Shown here piece by piece: positions 1-5,794 of a stretch of 5,794 nt of DNA. The stretch is taken from NCBI GenBank assembly GCA_007121995.1, contig SKJK01000119.1, positions 1 to 5,794 of the forward strand. Direction: 5' to 3'. The position numbers and the translations under genes were made by a program. The DNA comes from Desulfobulbaceae bacterium. GTDB lineage: Bacteria; Desulfobacterota; Desulfobulbia; Desulfobulbales; Desulfobulbaceae. Under the pieces are notes generated by a model. The model had not been told where the DNA came from, did not search any database, and was given only the letters and a program-made list of their open reading frames with translations. How positions within the stretch are numbered: position 1 is the first letter of the stretch; every line of letters starts with the position of its first letter.

Positions 1-78
1 CGACGTATAAAAAATGCAGGTCGATCACATTTATCTGGTGACCCGCTTCCAGAATGTCATGGAATTTCATTTCACATC
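1..78 (+). other. Upstream region of the PEP-utilising enzyme gene
   Basis: No recognisable complete gene, strong promoter or strong Shine-Dalgarno sequence is seen here. The frame of the downstream enzyme is open back to the window edge, but it contains no ATG, GTG or TTG before 79. A different frame has a stop at 8-10 and then a 22-codon ORF from ATG 14 to TGA 80-82. That TGA overlaps the enzyme ATG as ATGA, an arrangement that can support translational coupling. The tiny ORF has no ribosome binding site of its own and no recognisable sequence, so it is not called as a gene. The best purine stretch before the enzyme start is GGAA at 61-64, which is rather far upstream. Confidence 0.4.
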
Positions 79-2259
79 ATGAAGCCGCTCTGTCTGGACC
101 TGAAGGAACTGACCACCGCCGCCGTACCCCTGGTCGGTGGCAAAGCCGCAGCTCTGGGTCGGTTGGCACGCGCCGGTCTGCCGGTTCCCCAGGGCCTTTG
201 TATCACCACGGTGGCCTATGAACAGTACCTCGATGCTACTGGTTTGCGGCAGCGCTTACCGCTCCTGTTGGAACGGAAATCTTTTGCACACATGCGCTGG
301 GAGGAGCTTTGGGATCTGGGGCTGCGAATCCGCAACCTTTTTATCAATACACCGCTGCCTCCCGACCTGGCTGACCACATCTCGGCACGTTTGTCCCCCG
401 ATTTGACCCGACTGGCGATGACGGTTCGTTCTTCCGCTCCGGCAGAGGATTCTGCCGCCGCCTCCTTTGCCGGCCTCCATGAGTCGTTTGTCAATGTCCG
501 TGGCCTGCCGGCTCTGCTCGACAGCGTGCGACTGGTCTGGGCGTCGCTGTGGTCCGACCGGGCCCTGCTGTATCGCCAGGAACTGAACCTAAACCCCGTT
601 GGCAGCGCCATGGCGGTTCTCCTCCAGGAACTGGTTGTCGGCGCTTGCTCAGGGGTTGCCTTCAGTCGCTGCCCGGGACGGGAGAACCTGATCGCGATCG
701 AAGCGGTCTGGGGATTGAACCAGGGGCTGGTCGACGGCGATATTGAACCCGATCGACTGTTGCTCGAACCCACCACGGGAAAAATCATCGAACGGCACAC
801 TCCTGCACGGACCCATGCCTGTCGTCCGGCCGGCACCGGTGTCGCTCTGGTGGCGCTTGCACCCAAACAGCAGGAGACAACACCGTTGCCCGAGACCACC
901 GCCGCTCAGGTACTGGCCCTGCTGCGCCAAGCCGAGACCCTGTTTGCAGGGCCCCAGGATCTGGAATGGACCTGGTCGCAGGGCACCCTCTTTGCGCTGC
1001 AATCCCGGCCGATAACCACCTCGGCGACCACCGTTGACGATGGTGAACGGTCCTGGTATTTGAGCCTGCATCGAAGTCTGACTTCTTTGCAAAGTCTGCG
1101 CCAAACAATCGAGGAGGAGATCCTGCCGGCAATGGCTGATGATGCCGCCCGCCTGGCAGCCATCGACCTCATTTCCCTGGATCATTTTGCTCTGGCGGCG
1201 GCCATCAGAGAGCGCCGGCAGATTCTCGAGGGGTGGCAGGAACGGTATCGGCAGCTCTGCATCCCCATGGCTCACGGGATCCGCCTCTTTGGCCAGGTGT
1301 ACAACGATCAACTGCGACCAGAAGACCCCTTTGCTTTTCTTCATCTGCTGGCAGGTGATAACGGTCTGCTGGCAGTACAGCGGAATCGCGACTTGCTGGA
1401 GCTGGCCGAAATGCTGCGCCATGACCCGGAACTGGCGGCTCGTTTACGAGCAGGGGGCCAGCCTGAGCCCCTTGCACCTTTTACCATCGCGCTGGCCCGG
1501 TTTACTCATCGTTTCGGCGATCTTTCGCTGGCCGCGCAAGGGCTGACAACCGGTACAGGTGGCCTGACAGACCTGCTTCTGGAGATGGCTGCAGCATCGC
1601 CGGTGCCCACTCGCTCCCAGCAGACAGATGAGGCGGAGTTTCTTGCCTCATTCCCTGCAGAGAAACAGGAATTCGCCCGCGAGGTGCTGGCAATCGGCCG
1701 AGCCAGTTATCGACTTCGCGACAATGACAATCTTTATATTGGTCGATTATCTCAACGAGTGGAGGAATCCAGGGATGAGGCTGTCCGACGGTTGGCTGAT
1801 GCGGACATTCCGGAACTGGCGCAGTTGGTGGATCCGGCGGCAACGGACACGGAAAAACGTGCCGGACGCCAGAGCCCGGATCCTCCGGCTGCCGGTTTTG
1901 CTGGATCAGGCAACACCCGGCTACAGGCTCGGCAACTGGTGGGCCAGCCTGCCGGTCCTGGTTTGGGTTTAGGCCCAGCCAGAGTGATCAGCCACCATAC
2001 TGATCTTGGCTCGTTCAAGGCCGGAGAAATCCTCGTCTGCGACGCTGTTGACCCGAACATGACTTTTGTCGTACCCCTGGCCACTGGAATTGTCGAACGA
2101 AGAGGTGGTATGCTGATCCACGGCGCCATCATCGCCCGTGAATATGGCCTCCCCTGCGTCACCGGTGTTCCGGATGCCACCCGCCTGATCCGCTCGGGTG
2201 AGATGCTGACCGTTGACGGCTACCTCGGCCTGGTCACCATTGCCGGGCAACAGGTATGA
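79..2259 (+). CDS. PEP synthase / rifampicin phosphotransferase-like enzyme, compact form
   Basis: This 726-residue protein belongs to the PEP-utilising dikinase superfamily, whose members use ATP to phosphorylate a mobile histidine and pass the phosphate to a small molecule. The N-terminal ATP-grasp domain (about 1-315, PPDK_N type) shows GGKAAALG (20-27), AGLPVPQG (32-39), RSSAPAEDS (117-125), SFAGLHESF (129-137), EAVWGLNQGLVDG (208-220), and the metal/ATP-site segment QDLEW (293-297) followed by LQSRPIT (307-313). The C-terminal swivel domain (about 618-726) starts with GQPAGPGLGLGPARVI (622-637) and carries the probable phospho-acceptor His681 in GGMLIHGAIIAREYGLP, then GEMLTVDG (707-714). 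The middle (about 320-615) is helical-looking and unassigned. There is no PEP/pyruvate TIM barrel after the swivel domain, so it is not an ordinary PpsA or PPDK (about 790-880 residues). The domain order matches rifampicin phosphotransferases (about 860 residues), but the middle domain is clearly shorter. The start at 79 is chosen because the family motif begins soon after it and no other start lies upstream in frame; its ribosome binding site is weak. The substrate is unknown. An antibiotic, a cell metabolite or pyruvate are all possible, and rifampicin resistance should not be assumed. Confidence 0.9.
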   Translation: MKPLCLDLKELTTAAVPLVGGKAAALGRLARAGLPVPQGLCITTVAYEQYLDATGLRQRLPLLLERKSFAHMRWEELWDLGLRIRNLFINTPLPPDLADHISARLSPDLTRLAMTVRSSAPAEDSAAASFAGLHESFVNVRGLPALLDSVRLVWASLWSDRALLYRQELNLNPVGSAMAVLLQELVVGACSGVAFSRCPGRENLIAIEAVWGLNQGLVDGDIEPDRLLLEPTTGKIIERHTPARTHACRPAGTGVALVALAPKQQETTPLPETTAAQVLALLRQAETLFAGPQDLEWTWSQGTLFALQSRPITTSATTVDDGERSWYLSLHRSLTSLQSLRQTIEEEILPAMADDAARLAAIDLISLDHFALAAAIRERRQILEGWQERYRQLCIPMAHGIRLFGQVYNDQLRPEDPFAFLHLLAGDNGLLAVQRNRDLLELAEMLRHDPELAARLRAGGQPEPLAPFTIALARFTHRFGDLSLAAQGLTTGTGGLTDLLLEMAAASPVPTRSQQTDEAEFLASFPAEKQEFAREVLAIGRASYRLRDNDNLYIGRLSQRVEESRDEAVRRLADADIPELAQLVDPAATDTEKRAGRQSPDPPAAGFAGSGNTRLQARQLVGQPAGPGLGLGPARVISHHTDLGSFKAGEILVCDAVDPNMTFVVPLATGIVERRGGMLIHGAIIAREYGLPCVTGVPDATRLIRSGEMLTVDGYLGLVTIAGQQV

Positions 2260-2430
2260 ACCTCCAGCCCACGCACAGAGCAGCGATCACAGGCACCCCA
2301 GCTTTGCACGGTCGCAACCGTAAAAAAATAAGGACCTGCAATCGCCCACTCTCAGCTTACATGCCACATCTGGCTTACACCTATCCCACCTTGCATGCAC
2401 TTGCACCGTCAGAACAGGTACACGCCAGTG
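2260..2430. other. Convergent intergenic region, no clear terminator
   Basis: The enzyme gene ends on the left and the unknown exported-protein gene ends on the right, so transcripts from both sides run into this gap. A small imperfect stem (ACGGT 2308-2312, ACCGT 2317-2321) is followed on the plus strand by seven A residues (2322-2328). That is the wrong polarity for a plus-strand intrinsic terminator. On the minus strand the T run comes before the stem and has no GC-rich hairpin in front of it. Other small symmetries are GCCA/TGGC (2363-2374), the palindrome TGCATGCA (2392-2399) and two copies of GCTTACA (2355-2361, 2373-2379). None is strong enough to assign a function. Confidence 0.5.
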
Positions 2431-4653
2431 TTACTCGGGAAAAAACATCAGGGTCACATCCTTGGTATTGATAAACACCTTGCCTTCCTGGTCAATACGG
2501 GCGTCGATCCTGTCAACCGTGGTGCCGTTGACTTCGCTGCGGTCAGCAAGAGCGACCAGGGTGGTCAGCATCTGCAACATTTCCGGATCCGCACCAAAAT
2601 TCTGGATAATCCTGGTGAGATCATCGGCATTGTTGATGAGCAGGTTCAGTTCACTGGTTGAGAAAAAACTCGCCGCACTGTCCAGCTTGCTCAGAAAAGT
2701 TACATCAATCCTGGAGGCCGGAAAAGCGATAAAGGAATCGGTTACCGCCAAGGCCAGGCTGCTGGTCATCAGTGAACCCATGGCCTGCGCCATCAATTGC
2801 CCCTGAATAGCTTCCATATCACTGGTCACAAGAGTGCTGGATTCCGGCATCAAGGCCAGAAGCGAGGGGATATTTTTCAACTTCAGATCGAACCGTGCTG
2901 CTTCGGGCATGGTTCTGGCACCCTGATCAATCCCGGCCAGTCCTGAAAAAGTAACCTGGGTATGGATTGTCCCTCCCTCCCCCTCACCGACGTCAAAGCC
3001 AGCACCGATGGCGGCACTTTCCACCGTAACCGGATCGGGCATGGCGTTGAGGACATTGACGCCGCTCACATTGATTGCAAACGAGCTATCCTGGACCAGA
3101 GACAGCATGGTCCCGACAAACTCCATGACATGGCCAGCCATCTTGGTTTCGATCTCTTCGCTCGCTTCCTGTTCGGCAAGTTCCAGGGCTTTGAATAGAT
3201 CGGCAAACAGGTCCGCCGGGATCTGTCTCATGGTCCCTTGACCGGCAAAAGTGAGTTGATCCACAGCGACCGCAATGGCCTCGGAATATTCTCCAGCGCC
3301 CTGTTCGGTGACGTCGACCCCCTTGATCACCCCCCGGGAATCATAGACCAGCAAACCGTTTTCCTCATCCTGTCGCATATCCCCGGTTGCCTCAAGGCTC
3401 TCGAAAGCGACCAGCATGTCATCAACCCGGGCCCTGACGCCCTCGATGGTGAGCGCATTGGTGTAGGTGGTGACGATCTGGAGAAACTCGTCAATGGAGC
3501 TGAAGTACTCTTTCCATTCAGCAAGGGTCGGTTCCTCTGTCCAGCCGGCCATGGCGGTGAACTCCTTGCGCAACTCCATATACCGGTAAAAATCCAACCC
3601 ACCCAGGTTGTAGAGCAGGCCGATGTGGTTGATGTTGAAGCTGACCGAATTTTCACCAAAGGCCAGACCGTTGATATGTCCCTGATACCTCTCTTCCCAG
3701 CCCCCCTCTTCATCCTTGGTCAGGACCGTTCCCAGCACCAGTTCCTGAATATCCAGGCGCCCCTGTTGCTCAGTATCCTCGATGACCAGATTTTCCAGAT
3801 TCAAGCCTGCCCAGTCAAAAGCGAGCACCCCGCGGTCCCATTCCCCGGAAATATTCTGGCTGCCCACGGTCAAGGTGGCCACGGTGGTTGCCTGGTCAAA
3901 AATGGGCACGGTTTCCGGCAGCATCATGCGAACCGCCAGCAGATCGGTGTTCTGCGGCTCCAGGTGGAAGACAATGGGCCCAAGCTCCAAACCGCTGTCG
4001 TCCATGATATAGAGAATGCAAGGATCCAAACGAACCTCGTAACGGCCGTTAACAGCGGTCAACGCATAATCGCGGTCTGTTTCCAGCCTCACCCCCAGCC
4101 CCTGGACGGCATCCGGAACCTGCTCCAGCATCCAATCCATAAAGGCGTAGATCAGGTCCTCTTCAGGGTTCATCGGCACACGCTGGGGAACCACCGCCTC
4201 GGGAAGCCCCTCGCCAACTTCCTGCTCCTGAAGTGTCATTGCGGTATCAGATTCTACTTCAGGCACTGTTACCGGATCCGGCTCGGCATGCGTTTCTGGC
4301 TGCGGATCGGCGTCAGCCAGCCTGCCTGCCTCCACCTCCCGGCTCTTCTCTATCTGTTTTTCCAGTTGCCCGATGAGTGATTCCAGCCGCTCGTTGGGAA
4401 GCAGGGCGATACTTTGGCGATACTGCTCGACAGCCCCTTGCAGATCCCCCTGTAATTGCATCCTGGTGCCTTCCAGCTGCAGCTTTCTGGCAGCGGCCGC
4501 TGCCTCTTCGATCGATTCAGCGGCCTGCAGGGTCCCAAGCATTGGCGTCCCCGTCATGGCCAGGCCGACGAACAGCGCAACGAGTACAGGGATGGCCACC
4601 ATCCCCCGGAGCCAGCCGGACCACACCCTCTGTTGCATTCCTTGGTTCTCCAT
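2431..4653 (-). CDS. Large exported/membrane-anchored protein of unknown function with a TPR-like motif
   Basis: I do not recognise this 740-residue protein. Its N-terminus has basic residues (Arg9, Arg16), then a hydrophobic segment at about 18-40 and a possible signal-peptidase site after LQA (42-44). It is therefore probably secreted across the inner membrane or anchored there by one helix. Residues about 48-110 are helical and charged, with one TPR-like unit (EGTRMQLQGDLQGAVEQYRQ, 61-80, continuing to a proline at 86). A Pro/Glu/Asp/Thr-rich linker follows (about 112-162). The remainder (about 165-740) alternates short beta-like stretches with helical stretches, and phrases such as TFAGQG (468-473) and TFSGLAG (568-574) recur, suggesting a repetitive beta-rich fold. 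The general look recalls large periplasmic proteins such as the DUF945/YdgA group, but no diagnostic motif was found and this is only an impression. It has one cysteine (212) and no visible catalytic motif. The frame is open upstream to an ATG at 4776, but the start at 4653 is preferred because it has an AGGAGG seven bases before it and is followed directly by the signal-like segment. Confidence 0.9.
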   Translation of the reverse strand: MENQGMQQRVWSGWLRGMVAIPVLVALFVGLAMTGTPMLGTLQAAESIEEAAAAARKLQLEGTRMQLQGDLQGAVEQYRQSIALLPNERLESLIGQLEKQIEKSREVEAGRLADADPQPETHAEPDPVTVPEVESDTAMTLQEQEVGEGLPEAVVPQRVPMNPEEDLIYAFMDWMLEQVPDAVQGLGVRLETDRDYALTAVNGRYEVRLDPCILYIMDDSGLELGPIVFHLEPQNTDLLAVRMMLPETVPIFDQATTVATLTVGSQNISGEWDRGVLAFDWAGLNLENLVIEDTEQQGRLDIQELVLGTVLTKDEEGGWEERYQGHINGLAFGENSVSFNINHIGLLYNLGGLDFYRYMELRKEFTAMAGWTEEPTLAEWKEYFSSIDEFLQIVTTYTNALTIEGVRARVDDMLVAFESLEATGDMRQDEENGLLVYDSRGVIKGVDVTEQGAGEYSEAIAVAVDQLTFAGQGTMRQIPADLFADLFKALELAEQEASEEIETKMAGHVMEFVGTMLSLVQDSSFAINVSGVNVLNAMPDPVTVESAAIGAGFDVGEGEGGTIHTQVTFSGLAGIDQGARTMPEAARFDLKLKNIPSLLALMPESSTLVTSDMEAIQGQLMAQAMGSLMTSSLALAVTDSFIAFPASRIDVTFLSKLDSAASFFSTSELNLLINNADDLTRIIQNFGADPEMLQMLTTLVALADRSEVNGTTVDRIDARIDQEGKVFINTKDVTLMFFPE

Positions 4654-4820
4654 GCATATCCCTCCTTGTTTGTTTATTTTTTTGTAACCATGCATCAGTA
4701 ATCCAACTACGGTCGATCTTGGCAAGTCCCCTCCACCGTAACCGATATCGAGGTTTGTAATCGTATGCTTTATCACGCTCCTGTATCGTAAGCGGGCACA
4801 GGTGCCCCAGATTTGTGCAG
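4654..4820 (-). other. Leader/intergenic region upstream of the exported-protein gene
   Basis: This stretch lies between the hairpin behind the permease gene and the start of the exported-protein gene. On the minus strand, TTGCCA (4725-4720) could be a -35 element, but nothing close to TATAAT lies at the right distance, so no sigma-70 promoter is called. An eight-base palindrome CGATATCG sits at 4743-4750 and could be an operator half or chance. A short hairpin GGGCAC/GTGCCC with a two-base spacer lies at 4794-4807. No small gene is convincing here. The gene may be transcribed from the permease side or from a promoter of another sigma class. Confidence 0.4.
4661..4666 (-). promoter_or_regulatory. 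Strong Shine-Dalgarno sequence deciding the start of the exported-protein gene
   Basis: On the minus strand this reads AGGAGG, seven bases before the ATG at 4653-4651. An A-rich, structure-poor stretch lies just upstream (about 4667-4687). The spacing is near ideal, whereas the more distal in-frame ATGs (4776 and 4695) have nothing comparable. It therefore fixes translation at 4653. Confidence 0.85.
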
Positions 4821-4862
4821 ACGTGACTGCCCGCTATAGCCTTTCTATGCGGGCAGTCACGT
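4821..4862. repeat. Perfect 14-bp inverted repeat (hairpin) between permease and exported-protein genes
   Basis: The left arm ACGTGACTGCCCGC (4821-4834) is exactly complementary to the right arm GCGGGCAGTCACGT (4849-4862). Inside it, ATAG (4836-4839) pairs with CTAT (4845-4848) after one bulged T, leaving a five-base loop CCTTT (4840-4844). Beyond the arms, one further G-C pair and some discontinuous pairs extend the base. The structure starts 32 bases after the permease stop codon, where a terminator would be expected. However, no U run follows it on either strand, so it is not a canonical intrinsic terminator. It could stabilise the 3' end of the permease mRNA, act as a processing or partial termination site, bind a dimeric protein as DNA, or be one copy of a dispersed palindromic repeat. 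Confidence 0.85.
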
Positions 4863-4894
4863 CCGTGCGAAGAGGGGGTACCTGCGATCGCTTA

Positions 4895-5794
4895 CTATTC
4901 ATCACGCAGTGCCTCGGCGGGATCGAGGCGGGTAACCCGCAGGGCGGCAAAGGTGGCGGCAAGAGTGCTCAAAGCAAAGACACCAACAACAAGCACAGCG
5001 AAATGATAGCCCGAAAGCGTGCACAAAGATTCTGCTGTCCGCAGGTGCTCTCTGAACAGGTGATTGATAACACCGGCAACCAGGAGAAACAGCCCTCCCG
5101 CAAGCAGCAGTCCCCCTCCTGAAAGCAGCAGACCCTGGTACACCGGGAACTGGATGATTTCTCGCTTGAGCAGGCCCAGTAGGCGTAACATATTGAGCTC
5201 TTTCTTTTTCCTTTCCACCGAAGCATAGAGACTGGCGGTGAGCGCCGAGATGCCGCCGACAACCCCGACAGCGGCTATCAGCCAGAAGATGAGGCTCATA
5301 TAGGTATCGAGGCGGCGAACTTCTCCAATTCGTTCCCTGGCCGTGTGCACGGGTATGCCCTCTGCTTCGAGTCGCTCCTGAACGGCGGCCACCTCATCGA
5401 TGGTGGCCGCATAGAGACGAAATCCGGCGTATCCCTGCCGGGAAAGCAATAGACCGGCACTCTGGGCATCATATCTGAGATCCCGATAGCGGAGCAGATT
5501 CAACGAACCGGCCAGGGAAGCCGATCCATGAACAAGCCCCTCGCCCTGCCCGTTTATGATCAGGGTGACCGGCAGGATAAGGGTGCGGTCACCGACTGCC
5601 ACCTGCAGGTTGGCCGCTCCCGGCTCAAGGGCAGCTGTCTTCGGCACCAGGACGACCTGTCCGTCCAGACTGCCGATGGCCGGCGAAACCGGGGCAACCA
5701 GGCTGATTGCATCGGTCAATGCAGCCAGATGACTGGTAAAGGTTCCAGTTGCCGTGGTCAGGGTCACAGGCAGCGGCTCGATCCAGGGCAGTAC
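4895..5794 (-). CDS. ABC transporter permease, FtsX-like (LolE/MacB type), C-terminal part
   Basis: The gene is cut by the window edge. The reading frame stays open to 5794, giving 299 visible residues; a GTG at 5767 is internal to the frame and not a credible start. The first roughly 155 visible residues look like the periplasmic domain between the first membrane helix and the C-terminal core of this family. They are followed by three predicted membrane helices at about 166-189, 220-243 and 264-287. Between the first two is the charged loop ERKKKELNMLRLLGLLKREI, which is the typical cytoplasmic contact with the ATPase (R-LG signature). The chain ends with RLDPAEALRDE, the usual C-terminal ending of FtsX-like permeases. 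Such proteins work with an ATP-binding subunit to extract lipoproteins, export substrates or transmit force across the inner membrane. The ATPase and the N-terminal half probably lie beyond the right edge. The substrate cannot be told from this fragment. The hairpin at 4821-4862 follows its stop, and the exported-protein gene lies downstream on the same strand. Confidence 0.92.
   Translation of the reverse strand, partial: VLPWIEPLPVTLTTATGTFTSHLAALTDAISLVAPVSPAIGSLDGQVVLVPKTAALEPGAANLQVAVGDRTLILPVTLIINGQGEGLVHGSASLAGSLNLLRYRDLRYDAQSAGLLLSRQGYAGFRLYAATIDEVAAVQERLEAEGIPVHTARERIGEVRRLDTYMSLIFWLIAAVGVVGGISALTASLYASVERKKKELNMLRLLGLLKREIIQFPVYQGLLLSGGGLLLAGGLFLLVAGVINHLFREHLRTAESLCTLSGYHFAVLVVGVFALSTLAATFAALRVTRLDPAEALRDE

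Noticed and set aside
216..899. A 227-codon frame on the minus strand inside the enzyme gene
   Set aside because: It lies opposite highly conserved ATP-grasp motifs of the real gene, and its translation is Arg/Ser-rich and low in complexity, as expected of a shadow frame.
2308..2328. Small stem followed by an A run as an intrinsic terminator
   Set aside because: The polarity is wrong on the plus strand (A run after the stem), and on the minus strand the T run precedes rather than follows the stem.
2256..2471. A 71-codon plus-strand frame whose ATG overlaps the enzyme stop as ATGA
   Set aside because: The overlap looks like coupling, but the protein is rich in His, Arg, Thr and Pro, matches nothing known to me, lacks a good ribosome binding site and runs into the 3' end of the convergent gene.
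3238..4380. A 380-codon open frame on the plus strand opposite the exported-protein gene
   Set aside because: It is fully antisense to the 740-residue gene, which has a strong ribosome binding site and signal-like start. Its translation is rich in His, Gln and Pro without domain-like features. Long antisense frames are common in GC-rich genes.
4654..4776. N-terminal extension of the exported protein to the ATG at 4776
   Set aside because: The extra 41 residues would precede a normal signal-like N-terminus, and the upstream ATGs lack a Shine-Dalgarno sequence while 4653 has AGGAGG at ideal spacing.
4821..4862. The hairpin as an integron attC site or a canonical Rho-independent terminator
   Set aside because: The attC core sites (GTTRRRY and RYYYAAC) are absent and no integrase or cassette is present. 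No T run follows the stem on either strand.
4802..5122. A 106-codon plus-strand frame covering the hairpin and the permease 3' end
   Set aside because: It runs across the inverted repeat and is antisense to the well-supported FtsX-like C-terminus. Its composition (Lys, Gln, Ser, Arg) is not protein-like.

Overview
This is a moderately GC-rich bacterial window with three protein-coding genes. The organism is probably Gram-negative, because an exported protein follows a LolE/MacB-type permease. The style would suit the Desulfobacterota/deltaproteobacterial lineages, but that placement is a weak impression. There is no rRNA, tRNA, CRISPR array, transposase or phage gene.

Layout: (1) 79-2259, plus strand, a compact PEP-synthase/rifampicin-phosphotransferase-like enzyme with an N-terminal ATP-grasp domain and a C-terminal swivelling phosphohistidine domain. 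The middle region is unassigned, and the PEP/pyruvate TIM barrel of true PpsA and PPDK is absent. (2) 2260-2430, a convergent intergenic gap without a convincing terminator. (3) 2431-4653, minus strand, a 740-residue exported or membrane-anchored protein of unknown function with one TPR-like motif near its N-terminus. Its start is fixed by an excellent Shine-Dalgarno sequence. (4) 4654-4894, an intergenic region with a perfect 14-bp inverted repeat just after the upstream permease gene, plus a small second palindrome that could pair alternatively with it. (5) 4895 to the window edge, minus strand, the C-terminal part of an FtsX-like ABC transporter permease.

The permease and the exported protein are co-directional with a 241-bp gap, so they could be co-transcribed and act together in the envelope. 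The hairpin between them suggests transcript processing, partial termination or a unit boundary. The enzyme gene converges on them and is transcribed independently. No obviously new multi-gene system is visible. The least explained items are the unknown substrate of the enzyme, the orphan exported protein and the intergenic hairpin.
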